DNA of 64,000 nucleotides from an uncultured Bacteroidota bacterium (GTDB lineage: Bacteria > Bacteroidota > Bacteroidia > Chitinophagales > Chitinophagaceae), in contig CAIRYK010000006.1 in assembly GCA_903882805.1 (NCBI GenBank), forward strand, positions 62,001-126,000, written 5' to 3'. The position numbers were made by a program, and so were the translations under genes. Shown piece by piece: positions 1-7,336 of this stretch; positions within the stretch are counted from its first letter, which is position 1, and each line of letters begins with the position of its first letter. The notes beneath the pieces were generated by a model. It was given only the letters and a program-made list of their open reading frames with translations, was not told the DNA's origin and made no database searches.

Positions 1-28
1 GATCGATTACTTTTTCTGAATATGCCAT
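1..28 (-). CDS. iscU: IscU/NifU-like Fe-S scaffold, N-terminal fragment (cut by window edge)
   Basis: Only the first nine codons are present, read leftward off the window: M-A-Y-S-E-K-V-I-D. This matches the usual start of bacteroidotal IscU scaffolds. IscU accepts sulfur from cysteine desulfurase and assembles 2Fe-2S/4Fe-4S clusters in the cytosol. The call rests on this short N-terminus and on the position directly downstream of a cysteine desulfurase on the same strand, 114 bases after its stop. No catalytic cysteine lies within the window. Confidence 0.75.
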
Positions 29-80
29 AATCTATTTGTTTTTTGTGTAGAGAATAAATGTATAGCCCCCTAAATACGCG

Positions 81-88
81 CAAAGTTA
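81..88 (-). promoter_or_regulatory. Candidate -7 promoter element for iscU
   Basis: On the minus strand this reads TAACTTTG, a match to the Bacteroidota -7 consensus TAnnTTTG, 52 bases upstream of the iscU ATG. It sits in the loop of an 8-bp inverted repeat (62-69 with 101-108, atagcccc/ggggctat). No convincing -33 TTG was found at the usual distance. iscU may therefore have its own promoter in addition to readthrough from iscS. Confidence 0.4.
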
Positions 89-142
89 CGCAGTAAACAA
101 GGGGCTATTTTATGATTGTAGTTGCTTTTTAGCTGCTAAACC

Positions 143-1363
143 TTAGTGATGCGCCCACTCAATAGCGTTGATATCTACTCCTTCCTTAAACATTTCCCAT
201 AGCGGGCTCATTTCGCGGAGTTTGATAACAGTGTTCTTGATAGCGTCTATGGTGAAATCAATTTGCTCATCGGTAGTAAAACGACCGAGGCCGAAACGCA
301 ACGAACTGTGCGCCAGATCGTCGCCAAGGCCGAGCGCCTTAAGTACATAAGATGGCTCGAGCGAAGCCGAAGTGCAAGCCGAACCGCTTGATAAGGCTAT
401 GTTTTTGTTAAAGCCCATCATGAGGCCTTCGCCCTCCACGTATTTAAACGATATGTTGGCGGTATGGGGCAGTCTATGTTCTCTATTGCCGTTTACATAG
501 GTTTCTTCCAGTTCCATTAGGCTGCTTTCCAGGCGATCGCGCATCACACTCAGTCTTGCCGCTTCTGCATCCATTTCGTGCATACACAGTTCGCATGCTT
601 TACCCAAACCTACTATACCGGGTACATTTAGGGTGCCGCTTCTCATGCCACGCTCGTGTCCGCCGCCGTCCATCTGGCTGGTTACCTTTACGCGTGGGTT
701 TTTTCTGCGCACATACAGCGCGCCAACGCCTTTAGGACCGTACATTTTGTGACCGCTAAACGCCATCAGGTCTATACCATCTGCATTTACGTCTACTGGT
801 ATTTTGCCTACAGCCTGTGTGCCATCAGTAAAGAACAGCACACCATGTTTGCGGGCAATTTTGCTTATTTCGCGCATTGGCTGAATAACGCCTATTTCGT
901 TATTGCCATACATAATAGCAATAAGAATAGTTTTATCCGTTATGGCAGCTTCCAGCTCGGCCAGATCTATAAGTCCATCTGCTTGCACATCCAGATAAGT
1001 AACCTGTCCGCCCGATTTTTCTATATGTTTGCAAGTGTCGAGTACGGCTTTGTGCTCGGTAGTGCAGGTAATGATATGATTGCCCTTAGAGGCATACATT
1101 TCGTAAACGCCTTTTATTGCAAGGTTGTCGGCTTCTGTAGCGCCCGATGTAAAGATGATTTCTTTAGGATCGGCGTTTATTAGCTTCGCCACTTGTTCGC
1201 GGGCATAGTCTACAGCTTCTTCTGCTACCCATCCGAAAGAGTGATTGCGGCTGGCTGCATTGCCAAATTTTTCTACAAAATAAGGCAGCATAGCTTCCAG
1301 TACGCGCGGATCCATGGGAGTGGTGGCGTTATTGTCCAGATATATTGGTAGTTTCAATTCCAT
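143..1363 (-). CDS. iscS: Cysteine desulfurase (IscS group)
   Basis: This PLP enzyme removes sulfur from L-cysteine and passes it to IscU and other acceptors. The chosen start ([14 protein letters not shown]) gives 406 residues, the usual IscS size. An upstream in-frame ATG at 1399 would add 12 residues that do not belong to the fold. Numbered from the chosen start, the PLP lysine lies in SGHK (Lys206) and the mobile catalytic cysteine in [14 protein letters not shown] (Cys330). The short loop around the cysteine and the length place it in group I (IscS/NifS) rather than SufS. It precedes iscU on the same strand, so the pair forms the core ISC sulfur-donor/scaffold unit. No IscR-type regulator is visible between them. 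Confidence 0.93.
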   Translation of the reverse strand: MELKLPIYLDNNATTPMDPRVLEAMLPYFVEKFGNAASRNHSFGWVAEEAVDYAREQVAKLINADPKEIIFTSGATEADNLAIKGVYEMYASKGNHIITCTTEHKAVLDTCKHIEKSGGQVTYLDVQADGLIDLAELEAAITDKTILIAIMYGNNEIGVIQPMREISKIARKHGVLFFTDGTQAVGKIPVDVNADGIDLMAFSGHKMYGPKGVGALYVRRKNPRVKVTSQMDGGGHERGMRSGTLNVPGIVGLGKACELCMHEMDAEAARLSVMRDRLESSLMELEETYVNGNREHRLPHTANISFKYVEGEGLMMGFNKNIALSSGSACTSASLEPSYVLKALGLGDDLAHSSLRFGLGRFTTDEQIDFTIDAIKNTVIKLREMSPLWEMFKEGVDINAIEWAHH

Positions 1364-1396
1364 ATTTATTTTTGGCCTCTGAAAGGCAATTTGAAA

Positions 1397-1404
1397 CAAA
1401 GTTA
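1397..1404 (-). promoter_or_regulatory. Candidate -7 element for iscS
   Basis: The minus strand reads TAACTTTG (TAnnTTTG consensus), 33 bases upstream of the chosen iscS ATG. Transcription would start near 1390, inside the stretch that the longer 1399 start would need to translate. This favours the shorter start. It lies in the divergent spacer with the epimerase gene. Confidence 0.45.
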
Positions 1405-1478
1405 CTTCAAATGCGCTAACTTAGTCGAACATCACAATTATAGGTTTAAATACAACTATCGTTAAAAACTATTAAACA

Positions 1479-1880
1479 ATGCTGAAAATTGAACATCTCG
1501 GTATAGCAGTGAAGGACCTGAATGCATCTATAGACCTTTATACGCAGCTTCTTGGAACGCCCTGTTATAAGGTTGAAGAAGTGGCGAGCGAAGGTGTAAA
1601 TACAGCTTTTTTTATGACCGGCGAGTCGAAAGTAGAGCTACTGCAGGCTACAACCGAGACCAGCCCAATAGCTAAATTTATTGAAAAGAAAGGCCAGGGA
1701 ATACACCACATAGCTTTTGATGTAGAGGATATAAGTGCGGAAATGAAACGTTTGGAAGCGTTGGGATTTGAGTTGCTGAACGCTACGCCCAAGAACGGAG
1801 CCGATAACAAGCTAGTGTGTTTTCTGCATCCCAAAACTACCAACGGGGTGTTGATAGAGCTTTGTCAGAACAAAGGCTAG
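1479..1880 (+). CDS. mce: Methylmalonyl-CoA epimerase
   Basis: A VOC-superfamily (glyoxalase fold) protein of 133 residues. It interconverts (S)- and (R)-methylmalonyl-CoA, linking propionyl-CoA carboxylation with methylmalonyl-CoA mutase. Two beta-alpha-beta-beta-beta modules are visible: EHLGIAVKDL near residue 5 and GIHHIAFDVED near residue 75. Putative metal ligands are His6, Glu53, one of the His76/His77 pair and Glu127 (LIELC). The length is typical of the family. It is divergent from iscS, and no mutase or carboxylase gene lies nearby, so its pathway partners must be encoded elsewhere. Confidence 0.9.
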   Translation: MLKIEHLGIAVKDLNASIDLYTQLLGTPCYKVEEVASEGVNTAFFMTGESKVELLQATTETSPIAKFIEKKGQGIHHIAFDVEDISAEMKRLEALGFELLNATPKNGADNKLVCFLHPKTTNGVLIELCQNKG

Positions 1881-1924
1881 CCCTGGCGCCACTGGTTATT
1901 AGAAATGGTTTCAGCATTTTAGTG

Positions 1925-1957
1925 TACATAAATGGGGCCATGTGTCTCATTTATGTA
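1925..1957 (+). terminator. 10-bp inverted repeat downstream of mce, possible terminator
   Basis: tacataaatg (1925-1934) pairs perfectly with catttatgta (1948-1957) around a 13-base loop, 44 bases after the mce stop. The stem is AT-rich and the following tract (aaattctt) is only weakly T-rich, so termination is plausible but not strong. Confidence 0.4.
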
Positions 1958-2066
1958 AATTCTTGTTACATTTGAAGCGTCGGCATTTTGACAACTTAAA
2001 AGTTGATTAAAAATATCGGTTTGCTTCTGTTTTTGGCTGTAAACTTTTAACCTTTGAAATAGAATA

Positions 2067-2795
2067 ATGAACCTAAAAAGTATGAAAAAAGGACTACTTA
2101 CGTTACTTGCTTTACTAATTACTGTTGGTGTTTTTGCTCAAAAAACTAAGGTCAAAATTCAAACCGATTATGGGAATATTGTTGTAATGCTTTACGACAA
2201 TACCCCCAAGAATTCGGCAAATATGATAAAACTTGCAGGCGAGCATTTTTATGATAGCTCGTTGTTTCATAGATGCATACCGCAGTTTGTAATACAGGGC
2301 GGCGACCCCAACTCAAAACGGGCAAAAGCAGGCGAAATGCTGGGTAATGGCGAATTGGGTTATAAGGTGCCTGCTGAGTTTAACGATTCTAATATACACA
2401 AACGCGGCGCCCTTGGCGTAGCGCGAGATAACAATCCTGACAAATCGGGTTCTGCTTGCCAGTTTTATATAGTATCAGGTAAAAAATGTACCGATGCCGA
2501 ACTGGATAAGGTGGTGGAGCGCACTGGCCATATATACACGCCACAGCAAAGAGAGATATATAAAACGCAAGGCGGCATACCTCACCTCGACTGGAATTAT
2601 ACCGTTTTTGGCGAAGTGGTTGAGGGTATAGATATCGTGGATAAAATAGCCAACGAACCGCGAGATGCTCACGACAGACCAAACAAAGACATCCGTATGC
2701 TCAAGGTATCGATAGTTAAAACAAGTAAAGCATTGGAGCTTTGGAAGAAAGTTAATCCATGGCCTTGGTTTAAGAAAACTGTTTTGAAGAAATAG
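2067..2795 (+). CDS. Periplasmic cyclophilin-type peptidyl-prolyl cis-trans isomerase
   Basis: A 242-residue protein with a hydrophobic signal peptide (MKKGLLTLLALL..VFAQ) followed by a cyclophilin domain. It should accelerate prolyl isomerisation of exported proteins. Diagnostic cyclophilin stretches are FHRCIPQFVIQGGDP (active-site Arg and Phe, about residue 74), GALGVARD (about 115) and GSACQFYIV (about 128), then TVFGEVVEG near 180. An insertion of about 30 residues between the QFYIV strand and TVFGE is usual for the bacteroidotal branch. A second ATG five codons in (2082) gives a more typical signal peptide and may be the real start. It appears monocistronic. Confidence 0.9.
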   Translation: MNLKSMKKGLLTLLALLITVGVFAQKTKVKIQTDYGNIVVMLYDNTPKNSANMIKLAGEHFYDSSLFHRCIPQFVIQGGDPNSKRAKAGEMLGNGELGYKVPAEFNDSNIHKRGALGVARDNNPDKSGSACQFYIVSGKKCTDAELDKVVERTGHIYTPQQREIYKTQGGIPHLDWNYTVFGEVVEGIDIVDKIANEPRDAHDRPNKDIRMLKVSIVKTSKALELWKKVNPWPWFKKTVLKK

Positions 2796-2937
2796 CATTT
2801 ACTAAGTGACATCTCTTTTGTTTTAACTGACAACTAAAAAACGAGCGGCAAACCCTAAAAAAATGTTATAGCAGCGTACTTTTTTCAACAATGGCGCCAA
2901 GTTTGCAACAACCGAAGCAAACTAAAAATCCATTTTT

Positions 2938-3936
2938 ATGAAAAAAATCGTACTTGCATTCAGCCTTTCACTGGCATCATTTGCAACATTGCACGCTCAG
3001 CCCGTAATGACCTCGGCAGCTTTAAGTCCTAACCCCGGCGATGTGTTTTATGGTCGGCTTTGCGACACAACAGGCATAACACCCGGCGCTTCCGGTCCAT
3101 CGGCTGTTTGGAATTTTTCAGGACTCACTACTACAGGCGGCGACACGCTTGCATATGATTCCTGCGCTGCTACACCGTATTGCGATTCCTTTCCGGGCAG
3201 CAATATCGTATCTTACAACTCAGGCGACTTCATGTATGCTGTAAAAAGCACATCGGGTATTACCGCTATTGGCGTAGCCAATTCGTTATTCAACATGCAT
3301 ATTGCCGGAGGTAAAGATGTTGCTTACTTCCCGCTTACCTATATGAGCTATCACACCGATACCGCTTATCTAGTAATTGATGGTTTTTCTTATCAGCACC
3401 ACCAAGACAGCATGAGCTATGATGCTTATGGAGCCCTAACACTGCCAACAGGTACTTACACCAACGTAATTAGGGTACATCAGACTTCAATTGTTACCGA
3501 TAGCTCGTTTGGCTTCCCTACCTGGGACGTAACCACAACCCAAACAGAAACCTACAACTGGTTTGATTCGGGTTTCCACAATCCATTGCTTACCATAACC
3601 CTCGATTCTGCCAATGGCAACACAGTAGAGTACTTCGTACATGGCGGGCCATTGAACAAGAAGACGCCAATAGCTGCTGTAAATGAACTGAAAGTATATC
3701 CTAACCCAGCTACCAATGCGTTGAACCTTAGCTTTGACCTTCAGGATAATGCCGGAGCAAGCATAACGCTTACTGATATAACTGGCAGAATGGTAGCGAC
3801 AATACCAACCGAGCAAATCAAAGCCGGACAAAACAATATTGTTATTCCGGTAAGCGATCTGCCAGCCGGCATGTATATTGCTCGCCTCAATGCTGCAGGT
3901 GGAGCTATTACGCGCAAAGTAATGGTAACAAACTAG
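2938..3936 (+). CDS. T9SS type A sorting-domain secreted protein, function unknown
   Basis: 332 residues: a signal peptide (about 1-20, ending HAQ), a middle region with no recognised catalytic motif, and a C-terminal T9SS type A domain (about 250-332). The sorting domain carries KVYPNPATN, then DITGRMV, then a final LPAGMYIARL..KVMVTN stretch. The family is exported by the Sec system, then across the outer membrane by the type IX machine, with the C-terminal domain removed. The middle region is rich in Ser/Thr/Gly and looks all-beta. The substrate or ligand cannot be inferred. A strong terminator follows directly, so it is probably a single-gene transcript. Confidence 0.85.
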   Translation: MKKIVLAFSLSLASFATLHAQPVMTSAALSPNPGDVFYGRLCDTTGITPGASGPSAVWNFSGLTTTGGDTLAYDSCAATPYCDSFPGSNIVSYNSGDFMYAVKSTSGITAIGVANSLFNMHIAGGKDVAYFPLTYMSYHTDTAYLVIDGFSYQHHQDSMSYDAYGALTLPTGTYTNVIRVHQTSIVTDSSFGFPTWDVTTTQTETYNWFDSGFHNPLLTITLDSANGNTVEYFVHGGPLNKKTPIAAVNELKVYPNPATNALNLSFDLQDNAGASITLTDITGRMVATIPTEQIKAGQNNIVIPVSDLPAGMYIARLNAAGGAITRKVMVTN

Positions 3937-3960
3937 TAGATATCCATACCCTTTAAAACG

Positions 3961-4013
3961 CCCGCAAAACAGATGCAGAGCAATAACAAAATCTGTGTTT
4001 TGCGGGTGTTTTT
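3961..4013 (+). terminator. Rho-independent terminator after the T9SS protein gene
   Basis: cccgcaaaac (3961-3970) pairs with gttttgcggg (3997-4006), extended by agat/atct across a 2-base bulge, and is followed by tgtttttattt. It lies 24 bases after the stop codon. Confidence 0.85.
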
Positions 4014-4064
4014 ATTTAGGAAAATCTACAATCATCGTATATATATACTATCGGCTAACTGCCC

Positions 4065-4072
4065 TACCTTTG
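4065..4072 (+). promoter_or_regulatory. Candidate -7 element for the cystathionine gamma-synthase-type gene
   Basis: TACCTTTG matches TAnnTTTG and lies about 20 bases upstream of the start codons at 4086/4092. Transcription would start near 4079, leaving a leader of only 7-13 bases. Confidence 0.5.
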
Positions 4073-4091
4073 CGCGGTATAAAAAATGTTT

Positions 4092-5246
4092 ATGGCTAAC
4101 AAGAATTATAAATTAGATACCAAACTGATTCATGCAGGCGTATCGCCCGACCCAACCACGGGGGCAATCATGACGCCCATTTACCAAACATCTACCTATG
4201 TGCAGGCGGCTCCCGGCGACCACAAAGGTTATGAATATGCACGCACACAAAACCCAACGCGCGATGCGCTGCAGGCATCGCTGGCAGCCATAGAAAATGG
4301 TAAATATGGTCTGTGTTTCGGTAGCGGAATGGCAGCAACCGACGCGGTTGTGAAGCTACTTGCGCCCGGCGATGAAGTAATAGTATCTAACGACTTGTAT
4401 GGCGGCACCTACAGGCTGATGACGAAAATATTTGCCAATTATGGCATTAAGTTTCACTTCATAGCTATGGATAATGCCGACAATATAAAAGGCTATATCA
4501 ACGCTAATACTAAGATGATATGGATTGAAACGCCAACCAATCCGTTGCTGAATATTATTGATATTGAAGCGGCTGCAACCATTGCGCATCAGCATAATTT
4601 GCTCCTTGTATGCGACAATACGTTTGCGTCCCCCTACCTGCAAACTCCGCTCGACCTGGGCGCAGATATAGTATTGCACTCTGCTACCAAGTATCTGGGC
4701 GGCCACTCTGATGTGGTACATGGAGCGCTTGTAATGAACGATGCCGGCCTTGAAGAGCGTCTGCGGTTTATACAAAACAGTTGCGGCGCCGTGCCTGGTC
4801 CGCACGACTGCTGGCTGGTGTTGCGCGGTGTAAAAACGCTGCATGTGCGCATGCAACGCCACTGCGAAAACGGGAAAGCTATAGCGCATTATCTGCGTTC
4901 GCACCCAAAAGTGGGTAAGGTATTGTGGGTCGGTTTTGAAGATCATCCTAATCACCATATTGCTGTGAAGCAAATGCGCGGTTTTGGAGGTATGATTTCT
5001 TTTACACTCAAAAGCGATAGCCTTGATGAAGCAATGGAAGTACTAAAGAAAACAGAATTGTTTGCACTGGCTGAGTCATTGGGTGGAGTAGAATCATTGA
5101 TCGGGCATCCGGCAACGATGACTCATGCCTCGATACCAAGAGAGCAACGCATACAGAACGGCCTCGTGGATTCGCTGATAAGACTCAGCGTAGGCATAGA
5201 AGATGTGGATGACCTTATTGCCGATCTGGCGCAAGCCATAGGCTAA
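4092..5246 (+). CDS. Cystathionine gamma-synthase/lyase family PLP enzyme
   Basis: 384 residues of the Cys/Met-metabolism PLP family. These enzymes make or cleave cystathionine in transsulfuration, or condense activated homoserine with sulfur donors. Visible motifs include YARTQNPTRDALQ near the N-terminus, FGSGMAAT (PLP phosphate loop), ETPTNPLL, VCDNTFASPYLQTPL (Asp to the PLP ring) and HSATKYLGGHSDVV with the Schiff-base lysine (Lys200). SLGGVESLIGHPATMTHASIP is the C-terminal substrate loop. An ATG two codons upstream (4086) is also in frame. Synthase, lyase and O-succinylhomoserine sulfhydrylase cannot be separated by eye. The next gene is a MarR regulator, but no link is evident. Confidence 0.88.
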   Translation: MANKNYKLDTKLIHAGVSPDPTTGAIMTPIYQTSTYVQAAPGDHKGYEYARTQNPTRDALQASLAAIENGKYGLCFGSGMAATDAVVKLLAPGDEVIVSNDLYGGTYRLMTKIFANYGIKFHFIAMDNADNIKGYINANTKMIWIETPTNPLLNIIDIEAAATIAHQHNLLLVCDNTFASPYLQTPLDLGADIVLHSATKYLGGHSDVVHGALVMNDAGLEERLRFIQNSCGAVPGPHDCWLVLRGVKTLHVRMQRHCENGKAIAHYLRSHPKVGKVLWVGFEDHPNHHIAVKQMRGFGGMISFTLKSDSLDEAMEVLKKTELFALAESLGGVESLIGHPATMTHASIPREQRIQNGLVDSLIRLSVGIEDVDDLIADLAQAIG

Positions 5247-5414
5247 AACATTGACTACGTGCGCATAGCAGTATGGCGAAATTTGCTTATATTGCAGTGC
5301 GCTCGTAGTGAAATGGTGAAAAGGAGAGCAGTTTGTATAAATAAAATGCAGGAATAGCGCTGGCGGCACAATAGTAGGTGGATTTTTAGGTTATATAGAA
5401 TGTAGGTTTTTGGT

Positions 5415-5422
5415 TATTTTTG
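5415..5422 (+). promoter_or_regulatory. Candidate -7 element for the MarR gene
   Basis: TATTTTTG fits TAnnTTTG, 46 bases upstream of the MarR ATG. No clear -33 TTG lies at the standard spacing, so support is modest. Confidence 0.35.
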
Positions 5423-5468
5423 AATATATGTTTGTTTATGGTTAATCAGCCGTTTCCGGTCTTAGGCT

Positions 5469-5933
5469 ATGAAGTTAGAAGAAGCTATAAAATCCACTAA
5501 ATTTAAGGGTGAAAGGCATAAGGCTATTGTAAATATACTGTATACTGCTTACTGGCTGCGCAATCACTTCAGTATAGCGCTTAAAGAGTGCAACATAACG
5601 CTTGAGCAGTATAACGTTATGCGTATACTTAGAGGTAAGCATCCGGAGCAAATGTGTGTGAAGGATATAGGGAGCAGAATAGTGGAGAAAAGTTCGAATG
5701 TGCCGCGTATCATAGACCGCCTGGTGGCCAAGAACCTGGCGGTACGCATGCCTTCGAAAGAAGATAAGCGAGAGACGCTGGTGTCTATTACCGATCAGGG
5801 ATTGGAGCTGTTGCTACAGGCAACCTCTATAATGGATAATAAGCGCGATGAGATATTGGGTATAGACGATGAAGCAGCTCATGAAGTAAATGAATTGCTG
5901 GAGCGTATGCGTCTGCCCGACGAACTGGATTAG
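5469..5933 (+). CDS. MarR-family transcriptional regulator
   Basis: A 154-residue winged-helix DNA-binding protein. The MarR core is seen in AYWLRNHFSIALKECNITLEQYNVMRIL (helices 1-2). The recognition-helix segment is CVKDIGSRIVEKSSNVPRII, followed by DRLVAKNLAVRMPSKEDKRE (wing, with the DxR-type motif) and a C-terminal dimerisation helix. MarR proteins are usually dimeric repressors that release DNA on binding small phenolic ligands or on cysteine oxidation. There is no adjacent efflux pump or peroxidase, and the gene stands alone, so the target is unknown. Confidence 0.88.
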   Translation: MKLEEAIKSTKFKGERHKAIVNILYTAYWLRNHFSIALKECNITLEQYNVMRILRGKHPEQMCVKDIGSRIVEKSSNVPRIIDRLVAKNLAVRMPSKEDKRETLVSITDQGLELLLQATSIMDNKRDEILGIDDEAAHEVNELLERMRLPDELD

Positions 5934-6021
5934 ATAATAGGCTAGCGTTGCAACGTTAATTATAGTGAATAAATAATATTACCTGATAATGCTTTGCTAA
6001 ATTGCGTAGTAAATATAAGTT

Positions 6022-6150
6022 ATGCTTACTATTATATTAGGAGGGTGGGGCGGCACAAACTGGTTGCCGCTATTGTTGCCACTGGTTGTAGTGTTGTTGT
6101 TGGCCCGTAGCAGCCAATGGATAATTGGATATCTAAAGAGAAAAAGATAA
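6022..6150 (+). CDS. Small single-span membrane protein, 42 aa (predicted)
   Basis: An ATG-to-TAA frame of 42 codons lies in the 350-base spacer between the MarR and kdsD genes. It begins MLTIILGGWGGTNWLPLLLP. It has a Gly/Trp-rich start, one hydrophobic helix (about residues 14-28, WLPLLLPLVVVLLLA) and a strongly basic tail ending YLKRKR. This is the layout of a small inner-membrane peptide with a cytoplasmic C-terminus by the positive-inside rule. I recognise no family. The remaining spacer (6151-6283) shows no other coding or clear promoter signal. Confidence 0.45.
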   Translation: MLTIILGGWGGTNWLPLLLPLVVVLLLARSSQWIIGYLKRKR

Positions 6151-6283
6151 TCTTAGCAGGTTTACACATTTAGGTTCCCGGTGGCCGCGAAACCTATGTT
6201 AAAGTAATAGGGCAGCGGCGATGGTTTTGCAGTGGCCGAACTTGCGCGCTACCAGTAAGCCATTAAACTATTACCTTTACATT

Positions 6284-7252
6284 ATGTTTTCCAGAGATTC
6301 TGTAGTTACTTATGCGCTCGATACTATTCAGCTTGAAGCTGATTCTGTAATAGCCCTGAAAGAGTACATCAACGACGATTTTGTAAAAGCGGTACAGGTT
6401 ATCAGCGAGGCTAAAGGCCGTGTAATAGTGTCGGGAATAGGCAAGAGCGCAGTGATAGCGCAGAAAATAGTTGCAACATTCAATTCTACGGGTACGCCTG
6501 CCATATTTATGCACGCTGCCGATGCCATACACGGCGATTTGGGCATGATACAGCCCGATGATGTGGTTATTCTTATTTCTAAAAGCGGGTCAAGTCCGGA
6601 GATAAAAGTGTTGGTTCCGTTTATCAAAAATTTCGGGAATACGCTTATTGCTATAAGTGGTTCGGCCAGCTCTTATCTCGCAACCAATGCCGATATATTC
6701 ATCAACAGCACTGTAGAAAAGGAAGCGTGCCCCAACAATCTTGCGCCTACCAACAGCACTACTGCCCAGCTGGTAATGGGCGATGCGCTGGCTGTGTGCT
6801 TGTTGCGCCTGAAAGGCTTTACAGAGCGCGATTTTGCGCGCTACCATCCGGGCGGCGCGTTGGGTAAACGCCTGTACCTGCGCGTAGCCGAGATGAGCGA
6901 TCGCAATGAACGTCCCTGTGTATTGCCGGATAGCAGCCTCAGGGAGGTGATTTATGAAATATCGGGTAAAAGGCTTGGCGCTACGGCCGTTGCCAGCCCA
7001 GACGGCGCACTATTGGGCATAATAACAGATGGCGACCTGCGCCGTATGCTGGAAAAGCACGAAACGCCCGCAACGCTAAAAGCCAAGGACATAATGTCGC
7101 CCAATCCCAAATCGATAGACGCCAACGAACTGGCTACAGAAGCGCTTGCGCTGATGCGCAAATATGATATTACTCAACTTGTAGTCACTAAAAACGGCGC
7201 CTATGCAGGCATGCTGCATCTGCACGATTTGGTGCGAGAAGGTATAATATAA
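6284..7252 (+). CDS. kdsD: Arabinose-5-phosphate isomerase (KpsF/GutQ family)
   Basis: 322 residues from the chosen ATG (MFSRDSVVTYAL). An upstream in-frame ATG at 6221 would add 21 non-homologous residues. An N-terminal SIS sugar-isomerase domain (about 30-175) contains GRVIVSGIGKSAVIAQKI, the conserved HGDLGMI and ISKSGSSPEI. Two CBS domains follow (about 200-322; RPCVLPDSSLREVI and IMSPNPKSIDANELATEAL). The enzyme converts ribulose-5-phosphate to arabinose-5-phosphate, the first step to Kdo of lipopolysaccharide. Kdo synthase and phosphatase genes are not adjacent. It is convergent with the DUF349 gene, sharing a bidirectional terminator. Confidence 0.92.
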   Translation: MFSRDSVVTYALDTIQLEADSVIALKEYINDDFVKAVQVISEAKGRVIVSGIGKSAVIAQKIVATFNSTGTPAIFMHAADAIHGDLGMIQPDDVVILISKSGSSPEIKVLVPFIKNFGNTLIAISGSASSYLATNADIFINSTVEKEACPNNLAPTNSTTAQLVMGDALAVCLLRLKGFTERDFARYHPGGALGKRLYLRVAEMSDRNERPCVLPDSSLREVIYEISGKRLGATAVASPDGALLGIITDGDLRRMLEKHETPATLKAKDIMSPNPKSIDANELATEALALMRKYDITQLVVTKNGAYAGMLHLHDLVREGII

Positions 7253-7279
7253 CTCCGTTATTTTATAAGGGATTACTTA

Positions 7280-7319
7280 AAACGAACAACCCGGGCCATG
7301 CGGTCCGGGTTGTTCGTTT
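7280..7319. terminator. Bidirectional terminator between kdsD and the DUF349 gene
   Basis: A 15-bp perfect stem, aaacgaacaacccgg (7280-7294) with ccgggttgttcgttt (7305-7319), has A-rich and T-rich flanks on both sides. It lies between two convergent stop codons and can serve both. Confidence 0.85.
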
Positions 7320-7336
7320 ATGTACTTAAAATCTGT

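Noticed and set aside
656-1183. 175-codon frame opposite iscS
   Set aside because: It is antisense to a clearly conserved enzyme gene and has no family features.
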